Shown here: in pieces, positions 42,239-51,216 of the stretch
Layout: each line of letters opens with the position of its first letter
Position numbering within the stretch: position 1 is the first letter of the stretch
Source: Myxococcales bacterium
GTDB lineage: Bacteria > Myxococcota_A > Polyangia > Polyangiales > Ga0077539
Assembly: GCA_016792845.1 (NCBI GenBank)
Contig: JAEUKH010000008.1
Span: 1-64,000, forward strand
Reading direction: 5' to 3'
Length of the DNA stretch: 64,000 nt
Position numbers and translations under genes: made by a program
The notes under the pieces: model-generated
Databases searched by the model: none
What the model was told of the DNA's origin: nothing
The model's input: the letters and a program-made list of their open reading frames with translations, nothing else

Positions 42239-43135
42239 ATGTCACGCTGGGCTGCCTCGCGACGAGGGTTTCATCAGTGTCTCTTGGCGGGGGTCTTTGC
42301 GCCTGCGACGCTCCGCGCAGACCCGCTCGCGCCGTTGCGGGTCGAGATCGAGGCGCCCGACCGCGGGGTCGTTCACGAGGGCGCGGTGGTCGAGGTGGTG
42401 GCTCGGGTGAACGACCCGGCGCTCACCGAGGCCCTGCTCAGCGTGCACGGGGTGGTCTACGAGGTGCCCGTCCGAGATGGGCGTCTGCAGCAAAACATTG
42501 TGGTGTTGCCGGGGCAGAACCGGGTCGGTGTGGTGGTGCGGCGCGGGGCCGAGCGGGCCCAGGCTTCGTCGACCTTCTTCGTTCAGCGCGAGGGGGTCGA
42601 GCTGATGGTGCTCGTGGGGTGGTCGTCGCGGCGCGAGATCATCGATCTGTGGGTGCGCGAGCCCAACGGCGAGACCTGCAAATGGGATCACCGCAGCACC
42701 GAAGAAGGCGGCACCTTGCTCGATTTCTCGGCCGACGCGATCGGCTTCGGCTCGCAGGGGTACCTCGCGCCGACGGTGCAACCCGGTCGGTATCGCCTCA
42801 AGATTCACTACTGGTCTGATGAGGCGCGGCGCGAAGAGGGGCAGTCGATCGAGACGCTTCTTGGCGCCCTCAACGACGCCGAGGCCGCCCTGCGTGCTCA
42901 CAGCTCGGCGCCTCACCGCGAGGCCGTCGAGGCGGCGCGGCGGGCGCTCGAACGCTGGGCCGAGCCTGCGGGGGTGCAGACGCCGGTTCATGCCGACGTG
43001 CTGCTCTTTGCCAACACGCCCTTCGAGCGGCGGTGGCACTTCGAGCTGATCGCGCAGCGCACCGGGCAGCTTCAGAGCCTGGGTGAGATCGAAATCTCAG
43101 AGGCGATGCTCCGAGAGGCGCGGGCGGTGCGGTGA
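42239..43135 (+). CDS. Exported DUF2135 (YfaP-like) protein
   Basis: A 298-residue exported protein. A signal peptide covers about residues 1-27 (RGFHQCLLAGVFAPATLRA). A cadherin/invasin-like beta domain spans about 33-110 with RVEIEAPDRGVVHEGAVVEV. A DUF2135-type domain then spans about 115-205, with IIDLWVREPNGETC and GRYRLKIHYW. In E. coli and Pseudomonas, DUF2135 proteins are encoded with alpha-2-macroglobulin-like proteins (yfaP/yfaS, mag operon), and the same pair occurs here. ATG 42239 follows the YfhO stop by 23 bases. The stop overlaps the start of the macroglobulin gene (TGATG). Confidence 0.78.
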   Translation: MSRWAASRRGFHQCLLAGVFAPATLRADPLAPLRVEIEAPDRGVVHEGAVVEVVARVNDPALTEALLSVHGVVYEVPVRDGRLQQNIVVLPGQNRVGVVVRRGAERAQASSTFFVQREGVELMVLVGWSSRREIIDLWVREPNGETCKWDHRSTEEGGTLLDFSADAIGFGSQGYLAPTVQPGRYRLKIHYWSDEARREEGQSIETLLGALNDAEAALRAHSSAPHREAVEAARRALERWAEPAGVQTPVHADVLLFANTPFERRWHFELIAQRTGQLQSLGEIEISEAMLREARAVR

Positions 43136-46100
43136 TGCGCGCGTCGTTGACCCTGAGCCTGGTGCTGCTGACGGGCCTCGCGACGGCCCAACACGTCGCC
43201 CGTGAGCCCGCGTCGGGCGAGGGCTCGCTCTTGCCCTTGGCGTCGCCGCGTCGCGGGTTCCTGTTGCTCGATGCCGAGCGCACGGTGGTGCCGGGGCGGC
43301 CGGCGTCGGTGCATGTTCAGCTTCGCGGCGGTGGGCCCCTTCGGCTGAGCGTGTTTCAGGTCGAAGACCCCCTCGCGCTGGTGCGTCGCCCGCCCGCGCC
43401 CGATGGCCTCGCGCTGGCCCAAGGGCCCTACGGTGCGGCCGCCGAGCGGCTTGTCGCGCAGGGGCAGATTGGGCGCCGCGATGGGGGCCTCGCGCTGCGC
43501 GCCGACCGCACGGTGAACCTCGTCGCGACGCCGCCCCGTGACGCGGTCAGCGACGAGCAAGACGCGTACGACAACACCGACGACGCGCTCTCGGGGGTCG
43601 AGACCCGGTGGGTCCGCGCGGGGGCCTGGGCCGACACCGAGGTGCCGCTCGGCCCGCTGCCCGAAGGGGTCTACCTCGTTCAAGCGCGGGCCGGCGCCTT
43701 TGTCGCCCACACCCTCGTCAACGTGAGCGCGTTGGTGACGCTCTTGCGCCGCGGTGACGCGCGCGACGTCGCGGTGGTGGCCGACGCCCAAGGGGTGCCC
43801 CAAACGGGGGTCTCGGTGCGCGCGTACGGCGACGACGCGCAGCCCGTGGTGCGGCAGAGCGACGCCGCGGGGCTCGTCGCGTGGCCCGCGCAAGAGAGCG
43901 TCTCGGTTCAGGTGGTGGCGCATCGCGGCCAGAGCTGGGCTTGGGCGCGGGCCAACCACGCGCGGCTCGCGCTCTGCGACACGCGGGTGTACCTCGATGT
44001 GGGGCGTCCGGCCTTTCGTGTGAATGAGAGGCTCCATGTGCGGGGCCATTTGCGCGGTTGCTCGGGCCAGGAGGAGGGCCCCTTGGCGCATCGCCGGGTG
44101 ACCTTGTTCAATGAAGCGTCGGCCGCCGAAGGGGTGTCGGTCGAGAGCGACGCGCGGGGTGACTTCGAGGCCGAGCTGGCGGTGCGCTCGACCTATCTCG
44201 GGGCCGCGGTCGACGGGGCGCGGCATGTGCGCACGATCACCCTTGATTCACGGGCGCTCCCGGCGAGGGCGCTGCGGGTCGACGTCGACCGCGCGGTGGC
44301 CTCGTCGGGCGACGAGGTGACGGTCAGGGTGAGCGACGACGCTGGGGGGTGGCCCTGGCCCGCCGCCGTGACGGTGACCCTCTTCGGGCAGTCTGTGCGG
44401 TCGATGGTGGGCCCGGGGCAACCCGGCACGGCGCGCTTTCGTGTGCCTGCGATGCGCGAGGTGTTGCGCCGCGAGGTGGTTCACGCGCTGCTCTCGATGC
44501 CCGGGCACATGGTCACGGCCGAGACGCAGCTCTGGGTCGGGCACGCCGCGCGGGTGCTCGAGGTGCGCGCCCTCACGGCCCTGGGGCGAACGGGTGAGCC
44601 CGCCGCGGTGCAGATTCGCGCCGAAGACCTCGCGGGGCGCCAGGTCGAACAGCAGGTGCGGGTCGAGGTCTTGGGGAGCGACGGCAACCGCCCCGTCGGG
44701 GCCGTGCGCTGGGCCTCAGCGCTGCGCCTCGCGGCGGGGGCGGGGGCAGCGGCGCCGCAGTACGAGGTGTCGTTGCCGGGTGAGGGCCCCTGGTGGGTGC
44801 GCGCGCGGAGCCTCGATTCGGCCGCCGTCGAGGCCTCGACGGTGATCTGGGATCGCCTGCGACGGCCCGCCATGGGGGGACCGGGCTTGCAGATTCAGTC
44901 GCAAGAGACGGCCCGGGTGGCAGGCGAATCGCTGGGCTTTGTGATGTCGCGCCCGGCCCGTGGGGCGACCTGGGTGACCTTCGAGCAATCCGGGGTGCTC
45001 GCGTCGCGGTGGGTGGCCTCGCTGGGGAGCGCGTCTCCGTCGCGGTGGGAGATGGCCCTGCCCGAAGGGGCTCGCGGCGGGGTGAGCCTGGTGGCGACGC
45101 ACATCCGTGACGGCTCGGTCGCGGTGGCGAGCGCCCGGGTCGAGGCCGAGGCGGTGCGGCCCTTGGTGCTCTCGCTGGGCGCGCCGGGGCGCGTGTTCGA
45201 CACCGGGCAGACCGTGCGACTCCAGCTTGAGACCCGCGACGATCGCGGGGCCCCGCGTGACGCCGTGGTGTCGCTCTGGCTCGCCGACGAGGGCTACTGG
45301 GAGCTGGCCGAAGAGCGCTACCCCATGCCCGATCAACTCTTGCAACTCCCGGGGCGGCCCGCGAGCGCGGCCGACAGCAGCCACATCGTCGCGTACGGGG
45401 CCGACGAGGGGCGCATGCTCGACCCCGTCGCATTGTGGAATCAAGAGCAATTACCATTGCTTACGCGGTATCACATCTGGGCCTCGGGGGCCTCGCTGGT
45501 CACCTTCTCTGAGACCGCGACCTTGCCGCTGTTGGCGCAAGCCCTCGCGCGCGCGGCGGGGTTGACCGGGGCGCCGGTGGTGTGCCCGGCGCGTGCGGCG
45601 GCGGTGGGCCGCGCGTCGCTGGTGGTGCGCGACGTGCCGTGGGATCTCTTGGCCGCACAGATTGCCGCGAAGACCGAGACCTTTGCGTCGGTCCGTCGCG
45701 GGGTGTTGCATCTGGATTGCACCGAGCCCACCGACCTCGCCCCCAACGTCGGGGGCCTCGGCGGCTCGGGGACGGGCAGCGGGTACGGGGGCTGCTCGGG
45801 CGGCCGCAACACGGTGCGCGAGCAGACCCTCGAAGGCGATCTGTTCTTTCTCGGGCGGGTGTCGACGGGGCCGACCGGGGTGCGGGTGGTCGAGGTGCCG
45901 ATGCCCGCGGTGCCTGGGCGTTGGCGGCTCCAGGCCCTGGCCATCGACGGTCACGGGCGGGGCGACCGTCGCGCCCTCTCGTGGGCGACGTCGCGCGCGG
46001 TGGTGGCGCGAATGGGGCTCCCGCGGAGCCTCAGGGTCGGCGACGAGGTGCAAGTCTCGCTCGACGTGACGGCCCCGACGCTGGCCTCTCAGACCCTCGC

Positions 46101-47811
46101 GTTGCGGCTCGAAGCCGAGGGGGTCGCCGTGCGCGGGCTCCCGTCGGAGCTGCGCCTCGACCCGCGCGGCGAGGGGCACCTCGAAGGCGCGCTGTCAGCG
46201 AACGCGGTGGGGCAGGCCCATCTTCGTGCGCAGCTCACCGACGCGACGGGCCGCGTCGTCGACGCCGTGCAGAACCACATCGCCGTATTCGACGACATGC
46301 GCGCGGTGCCATGGGCGACGCAGCTCTGGCTCGACGAAGCGCAGGGCGAACACCGGGTGACCTTGCCCGCGATGCAGGGCGCGACGCAGCTGCACGTTCA
46401 GCTCGACGACGGGCTCGACGACGCCGTCTCTGAGGCCCTGGCGCAGCTCGCCGAGCCGCGTTGGCTGGTGCCAGGCCTGTGGGTCGATCGGCTTGAGAGC
46501 TTCGCGGCCCTCGCGGGGCTCGAAGGCCGCCTCAACGAGGCGCAACAGCACGAAATTGCGGCAGGGTGGCGCTCGACCGCGGCGGCGTTGCAGGGCCTCT
46601 CGACGCGCCAGGAGGGACTCGGGTGGTGGCGCGGGGCGCCCGCCTCGCTGGCCCTGACGGCGCGGCTCCTGAGCGCGCTGCCGCCGCGGTCTCAAGGGTG
46701 GAGTCGCCTCTGGGGGTACCTCCGCGCGAACGCTGAGGCCGCCGCGGGGCCCGATCGGGTCTACGCCGCCGAGGCCCTCAGCCGCGGAGACGCCGCGAGC
46801 GACCGGGCCCTCGCCGCGCGGCTCCTCGCCGCCGCCGCGCACGACGAGACGCTCTCGCTGGCGCTCGTGGCGCGGGCTGTCTCGGCCGAGCGCACCCTCG
46901 GCGCGCGGCGCGCTTCGGCGTGGCCCGAGCGCCTGGGGAGGGCCTTTGACGCGACCCTCGCAGACCCGCAAGAGAGCCCCTGCGGCGGCCCCGTGTGGTG
47001 GCTCTGCATGGCCCGCGAGGGCACCCGTACGGCGCTCATCGAGGCGGCCCGCGCCCTCGACTCCGTGGGCGCCCTCGATGCCCCGCGCAAGGCGCAGCTC
47101 TGGCGCTGGCTGCGAGGCCACCCGCAACGCGGCGGCGGGTGGGTGCGAAGCGGCGAGGGGGGCGCTTGGGCGATGCTTCTGGCGACGCTGCGAGGTCGCG
47201 CCGAGGAGCCGCGGGTGCGGTTCGAGCTCCTCTCGGGCGCCGAAGGTCTCGCGCAGTTCGAGGGGCGGGCGCCGCAGACCGTGCCGCTCTCGGGGCCCGG
47301 GCCCTTGACGCTGCGCTGGGTCGCTTCGGGGCCGGTGCGGGCGCGGGTTCGGCTCAGCGCCTCGCTGCCCCTGGCCGATGGCGCGTGGGTCGAGGGGCCG
47401 GTGCCGCTCACGCGCGCCGTGCGCCTGACGCCGACGCCGACGATGACCTTGCAGTGGCGGCTCCCGCACGCGGTCGACGGCGTCACCCTCGACGTGCCCC
47501 TGCCGACGGGGGGGAGCGTGGCGCGCCGCGCGGGGGCCTCGTTCGCGGTGCTCTCTGCGACCGGCGGGCTCGGCTTCACCGACGCCCTCGATCTGAGCCC
47601 TGGGAGCCGCTGGGCTGAGGTCGCCCTCGACGAGGGTCGGCTGCACCTCGACCTCGGGCGCTTGAACGCGGGCGAACACACCGTCGAGGTGCCGCTGGTG
47701 ATCGAACAGAGCGGCCGCCTCCAAGCCGGGAGGGCCATCTTGCAGAGCTTCGATGGCTCGCTTTGGGGTGTCACGGCGCCGATCGAGATCGCGTATCGTC
47801 GCCCGCCATGA
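43135..47811 (+). CDS. Alpha-2-macroglobulin-like protein without thioester
   Basis: A 1,558-residue exported protein with a signal peptide (LTLSLVLLTGLATAQ), MG-type beta domains, and an MG2-like segment RVYLDVGRPAFRVNERLHV near residue 283. A stretch at about 790-870 contains LVVRDVPWDLLAAQIA and resembles an STN domain. A Gly-rich spacer follows, then a typical A2M domain (about 900-1000, with PMPAVPGRWRLQALAIDG and GDEVQVSLDVTAP). The alpha-helical thioester-domain position near 1105 reads AEPRWLVPGLWVDRLES with no CxEQ, so covalent trapping is not expected, as in YfaS/MagD. It probably sits in the periplasm. GTG 43132 is an alternative start. Confidence 0.85.
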   Translation: MRASLTLSLVLLTGLATAQHVAREPASGEGSLLPLASPRRGFLLLDAERTVVPGRPASVHVQLRGGGPLRLSVFQVEDPLALVRRPPAPDGLALAQGPYGAAAERLVAQGQIGRRDGGLALRADRTVNLVATPPRDAVSDEQDAYDNTDDALSGVETRWVRAGAWADTEVPLGPLPEGVYLVQARAGAFVAHTLVNVSALVTLLRRGDARDVAVVADAQGVPQTGVSVRAYGDDAQPVVRQSDAAGLVAWPAQESVSVQVVAHRGQSWAWARANHARLALCDTRVYLDVGRPAFRVNERLHVRGHLRGCSGQEEGPLAHRRVTLFNEASAAEGVSVESDARGDFEAELAVRSTYLGAAVDGARHVRTITLDSRALPARALRVDVDRAVASSGDEVTVRVSDDAGGWPWPAAVTVTLFGQSVRSMVGPGQPGTARFRVPAMREVLRREVVHALLSMPGHMVTAETQLWVGHAARVLEVRALTALGRTGEPAAVQIRAEDLAGRQVEQQVRVEVLGSDGNRPVGAVRWASALRLAAGAGAAAPQYEVSLPGEGPWWVRARSLDSAAVEASTVIWDRLRRPAMGGPGLQIQSQETARVAGESLGFVMSRPARGATWVTFEQSGVLASRWVASLGSASPSRWEMALPEGARGGVSLVATHIRDGSVAVASARVEAEAVRPLVLSLGAPGRVFDTGQTVRLQLETRDDRGAPRDAVVSLWLADEGYWELAEERYPMPDQLLQLPGRPASAADSSHIVAYGADEGRMLDPVALWNQEQLPLLTRYHIWASGASLVTFSETATLPLLAQALARAAGLTGAPVVCPARAAAVGRASLVVRDVPWDLLAAQIAAKTETFASVRRGVLHLDCTEPTDLAPNVGGLGGSGTGSGYGGCSGGRNTVREQTLEGDLFFLGRVSTGPTGVRVVEVPMPAVPGRWRLQALAIDGHGRGDRRALSWATSRAVVARMGLPRSLRVGDEVQVSLDVTAPTLASQTLALRLEAEGVAVRGLPSELRLDPRGEGHLEGALSANAVGQAHLRAQLTDATGRVVDAVQNHIAVFDDMRAVPWATQLWLDEAQGEHRVTLPAMQGATQLHVQLDDGLDDAVSEALAQLAEPRWLVPGLWVDRLESFAALAGLEGRLNEAQQHEIAAGWRSTAAALQGLSTRQEGLGWWRGAPASLALTARLLSALPPRSQGWSRLWGYLRANAEAAAGPDRVYAAEALSRGDAASDRALAARLLAAAAHDETLSLALVARAVSAERTLGARRASAWPERLGRAFDATLADPQESPCGGPVWWLCMAREGTRTALIEAARALDSVGALDAPRKAQLWRWLRGHPQRGGGWVRSGEGGAWAMLLATLRGRAEEPRVRFELLSGAEGLAQFEGRAPQTVPLSGPGPLTLRWVASGPVRARVRLSASLPLADGAWVEGPVPLTRAVRLTPTPTMTLQWRLPHAVDGVTLDVPLPTGGSVARRAGASFAVLSATGGLGFTDALDLSPGSRWAEVALDEGRLHLDLGRLNAGEHTVEVPLVIEQSGRLQAGRAILQSFDGSLWGVTAPIEIAYRRPP

Positions 47812-48839
47812 GCGGCAAAACCCACGAGCTCGAACAGGTCGCTGATCCGCGAAAAATAAGCGCAATTCTAGAATCTCTGCGCACCGCCCCGCGCACCTAC
47901 GAAGAGCTCGCCCGCGACCGCAGGGTGGGGCTCGAGCGCCGGATGTTGCAGGTGTATCTCAATCAGTATTTGCCTGAGCGCGGGTACAAGATCGAAGAGC
48001 GCAAGCGCGGTCGGCAGAAAGAGTTCGCCATCGCACAAGAGGCCATCGACGAGGTGGCCTCGACCGAGGTCGCGCTGTTGGCGCTCGCCCGCGGCGTGCT
48101 GCAAGGCCTCTTTCCCATCGAAGGGACGCTGTTCGAAGCGAGAAAATCTGCGCCGGTGCTCGCCTGGGCCGCCGGGGTGCCCGAGCTCACCGAGCACCAC
48201 CACCAGGTGCTCCTGCGGTGGATCCGCGTGGCCAGCCGAACCAACCTCCGGGCCATGATGTTGAACTACCGTTCGGCCAACGACCTCGAAGCGCGCCCGC
48301 GGCTCGTGTGGCCCATCGGGGTGTCGCTGCGCGAGGGGCGCCGGGTGTACCTCCACGCCGTCGAGGAGCCCGCCCGCCCGCGAGGCGACACCCGCAATCT
48401 GGCGCTCGAGCGTGTGGTTTACGGCCCCAACGGCGCGCTTTGGGAGGCCGCGGCGGTGCACCAGGTCGTGCCCGGGTGGATGCGCGAACGACGCCCCAGG
48501 CTCGATGAATTCGTCAGGGCCCCGTTCGGCCTCGTGCGCGCGACGACCGAGAAGATGGTGACGGTGCGGGTGCGTTGCTCGGCCCAACAGCGCACCTACC
48601 TCGAAGACCGGTGTTGGGGGCCGAACCAACGGAGCGCGCCCTTGCCGGGGGGCGAGCTCGAGCTCAGCTTCGGCCCCGTCGCGCTCGAAGAGGCGTTGGG
48701 GTGGTGCGGTCAGTGGTGGCGCGGCGTCACCGTGGTGGGCGACGCGCTGCTGAAGGCCGAGTGGGTCAAATCGCTGCGCGAGCGGCTCAGCGCGACGACC
48801 CGCGACGACGCCGACGGAGCATCACCGCGAGGCCCATGA
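47808..48839 (+). CDS. WYL-domain transcriptional regulator
   Basis: A 343-residue protein with an N-terminal winged-helix-like region (PRTYEELARDRRVGLERRML, about 20-80) and a middle WYL domain. The WYL domain starts near 135 with RWIRVASRTNLRAMMLNYRS and includes VWPIGVSLREGRRVYLHAV. A C-terminal WCX-like domain includes VTVRVRCSAQQRTYLEDRCW. WYL regulators sense ligands, often nucleic acids or nucleotides. ATG 47808 overlaps the macroglobulin stop by ATGA. Its 3' end overlaps the convergent MYXO-CTERM gene by 53 bases. What it regulates is not evident. Confidence 0.8.
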   Translation: MSGKTHELEQVADPRKISAILESLRTAPRTYEELARDRRVGLERRMLQVYLNQYLPERGYKIEERKRGRQKEFAIAQEAIDEVASTEVALLALARGVLQGLFPIEGTLFEARKSAPVLAWAAGVPELTEHHHQVLLRWIRVASRTNLRAMMLNYRSANDLEARPRLVWPIGVSLREGRRVYLHAVEEPARPRGDTRNLALERVVYGPNGALWEAAAVHQVVPGWMRERRPRLDEFVRAPFGLVRATTEKMVTVRVRCSAQQRTYLEDRCWGPNQRSAPLPGGELELSFGPVALEEALGWCGQWWRGVTVVGDALLKAEWVKSLRERLSATTRDDADGASPRGP

Positions 48840-50352
48840 CGCCGAGGTAGAGCGCCTCGTGCCGGGCGTGGGTGGTGGGCAGGGTGTTGCAATCACAGCC
48901 GCCCCGCGCCTCGTAGCGCGTCGTCACCGGGGCCGCGTCGGCGTCGGCGCGCGCCGCATCGCCCGACGCGCCCGCATCGCTCGCGTCGACGGGGAAGCCG
49001 GCGTCGTCCATCACGGGGAGGGTCACGTCGGGGCGCGCGCCGCCGTCAGGATCCATCATGGGCGAGGTGTTGGGTGACACCACGGCGTTCAGGCGACCGC
49101 GGTTGCCCGTGGCGGTGTCATACCCCAATGAACAAGACTCGATGGCTTCGTCGAACTCGGCCACCAAGGCGTCATTGACGCTGTTCGCGGGGGCCCACAA
49201 GACCCACACCACGTCGAGCGCCCGCGGCGTATTGGGGAAGGCCGGGTTACGCCGCCCGTTGGCGCGAATGAGGTCGTCGACGGTGAGGTCGACGCGCCGC
49301 CCGCGCACCGTCACTTGTTGGTTGTAATACGTCGGCGGGCTCTCGCGGCCGTACCCGCGCGGCACGTCGCGGGGCTCGGCGATCATGAAGGTCGGCCGCA
49401 CCTCGGCGGGGGCCATCAAGCCCATCGAGTAGAGGTCGAAATCGCTGAAGCGAAAGGTCGGCCGCTCGGTGCGAAAGAGGCCCGCCGAGAGCTCAGACCA
49501 GGCGTTACCCTCCATCGGAGAGCCGCCGCTGTTTACAAAGAAGCTCCAGTGCGACCGGTTGACGATGGTGCCGTTGGCGAGGCGGTTGCCGCGCCCGAGG
49601 AGGATGTCGACGGCCAGCGCGGGGGCGGCCCCATCGCTCGCATCGGCGCTCGCATCGGCGCTCGCATCGCCGAGGGCCGCGGCGTCGCCCGCGGGCGCAT
49701 CGCCCGTCGCCGCCACGTCACCCGCGGCGTCGTCTGAGGCATCGCCCGGGCCGGCGTCGGTGAGGCTCGCGTCGCCCTCGGGCGCCCCCGCGTCGAGGGT
49801 CGAGTCGGGGTACGGCGGCGCCGTGAAGAAGGTGCCATACCGATGACCGAACTCTTGCGTGCAAATGAGATAACGCCCGAAATTCACCGCCCGCGGGTCG
49901 GTGTAGAAGCGCAACGAGTTGAGGTAGAGAAACCCGTCGAGGGTGAACGAGGTGCCGTAGACGCGGTTGTTGTCAAAGACCTCGGTGCGGCCGTCGGCGC
50001 TCGAACGGATGCCGATGCCCCGGACGTCGTTACGAATCGGGAGGTAATAGGCCAGCGGGTCTTGCGTCGAAGGGATCTGCATCGTCGCCAGGAAGCGACC
50101 CTCGACGAAGCCTTCAACGTTGTTCAACGCCGCGGTGACCTCTTGAATAAAGAGGATCGTCTCGCGGGTGTTGCCCGCGGGGATCTCATCACCAAACTGG
50201 TTGTTCTCGGCGTTGCCGTCGTCGGTCAAGATGTACCCATGACGGGTGACCCGCGCGACGGTGATGCCGTGGGCTGAGAACGACTGAAGCATGACCGCGG
50301 CCACGAGACCGGCAGAAGCAAAGGGGCGAAGACGACGCACGGGAGACTCCAC
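48787..50352 (-). CDS. MYXO-CTERM-like exported protein with QExxH motif
   Basis: A 521-residue exported protein with an N-terminal signal peptide (ASAGLVAAVMLQSFSAHG). The core contains ICTQEFGHRYGTFF, later HWSFFVNSGGSPMEGN and FSDFDLYSMGLMAPAEV. I associate these with a myxobacterial family that has a Gln in the first position of an HExxH-like motif. An Asp/Ala-rich insert of about 65 residues separates the two parts, and a second Asp/Ala-rich stretch precedes the end. The C-terminus CDCNTLPTT, a hydrophobic helix and RRRRRGSSR fit MYXO-CTERM surface sorting. Protease activity is doubtful. The start is GTG 50352. Confidence 0.72.
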   Translation of the reverse strand: MESPVRRLRPFASAGLVAAVMLQSFSAHGITVARVTRHGYILTDDGNAENNQFGDEIPAGNTRETILFIQEVTAALNNVEGFVEGRFLATMQIPSTQDPLAYYLPIRNDVRGIGIRSSADGRTEVFDNNRVYGTSFTLDGFLYLNSLRFYTDPRAVNFGRYLICTQEFGHRYGTFFTAPPYPDSTLDAGAPEGDASLTDAGPGDASDDAAGDVAATGDAPAGDAAALGDASADASADASDGAAPALAVDILLGRGNRLANGTIVNRSHWSFFVNSGGSPMEGNAWSELSAGLFRTERPTFRFSDFDLYSMGLMAPAEVRPTFMIAEPRDVPRGYGRESPPTYYNQQVTVRGRRVDLTVDDLIRANGRRNPAFPNTPRALDVVWVLWAPANSVNDALVAEFDEAIESCSLGYDTATGNRGRLNAVVSPNTSPMMDPDGGARPDVTLPVMDDAGFPVDASDAGASGDAARADADAAPVTTRYEARGGCDCNTLPTTHARHEALYLGVMGLAVMLRRRRRGSSR

Positions 50353-50602
50353 GCAAGGGCCTCGCAGCGAGGCTGCGGCTCTCTACCACCCCTCTCGACC
50401 GCTGCACAGCGGCGCCGATGCGTCACCCCCCTCGGCGCGGCGCGCCCGACGCGCGGGCGTTGCTTCAGCCGAGACGCTGCGTTGCTCAGAGGCAACTCGT
50501 ATGACGAAAGAACCGTTTGGGTAGACGGGTTATAGAGCGCCCGCTGACCCCGCCATCGGGCCGTCGCCGCGGTGGCGTCACCTCACACCTTGGAAGTTCT
50601 CA

Positions 50603-51208
50603 ATGAAGCTCTACTTTTCGCCCGGGGCGTGCTCGCTCTCGCCCAACATCGCCGCCCACGAGGCGGGCCTCGACCTCCAGCTTGTGCAGGTCGACATGCG
50701 CAGCAAGAAGCTGCCCAATGGCGGTGACTTTCTCGCCATCAACCCCAAGGGCTACGTGCCCGCGCTCGAGCTCGACGACGGCGCGGTGCTCACCGAAGGC
50801 CCGGCCATCGTGCAGTACCTCGCCGACCTCAAGCCCGACGCGGGGCTCGCGCCGGCCGCGGGCACCATGGCGCGGTACAGGCTCCAAGAGTGGCTGACCT
50901 TCATCGGCACTGAGATCCACAAGACCTTCAGCGCGCTCTTCGCGCCCAACCCCGACGAGGTCAAAGACAACGCGCGGAAGCGCCTCGCCGCGCGCTTCGC
51001 CCTGCTCGAAAAGCACTTCGCGTCAGAAGAGTACCTCCTCGGCGGGCGCTTCACCGTGGCCGACGGGTACCTCTACACGGTGCTCCGCTGGAGCCGCGTG
51101 ACCGGGGTCGACCTTGAGCCCTTTGAGAAGCTCCGCGCCTTTATGGAGCGCGTGGGGGCGCGCCCCGCGGTGCAGGCGGCCATCGCGGCCGAGAAGCTCA
51201 AGGGCTGA
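50603..51208 (+). CDS. gst: Beta-class glutathione S-transferase
   Basis: A 201-residue cytosolic GST. The N-terminal thioredoxin fold starts MKLYFSPGACSLSP, where Cys10 is the beta-class active-site residue. NPKGYVPALEL carries the cis-Pro, LTEGPAIVQYLAD is the glutathione-binding segment, and an all-helical C-terminal domain follows. It conjugates or reduces electrophiles with glutathione. ATG 50603 has GGAAG upstream. It stands alone, convergent with the DegT gene (8-base gap). The 250 bases upstream contain no other gene. Confidence 0.93.
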   Translation: MKLYFSPGACSLSPNIAAHEAGLDLQLVQVDMRSKKLPNGGDFLAINPKGYVPALELDDGAVLTEGPAIVQYLADLKPDAGLAPAAGTMARYRLQEWLTFIGTEIHKTFSALFAPNPDEVKDNARKRLAARFALLEKHFASEEYLLGGRFTVADGYLYTVLRWSRVTGVDLEPFEKLRAFMERVGARPAVQAAIAAEKLKG

Positions 51209-51216
51209 GGGCTCGC

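Noticed and set aside
46195..47865. Long open frame on the minus strand opposite the macroglobulin gene
   Set aside because: Its translation is Arg/Ala/Gly-rich without domain features, and it would span the overlap between two real plus-strand genes.
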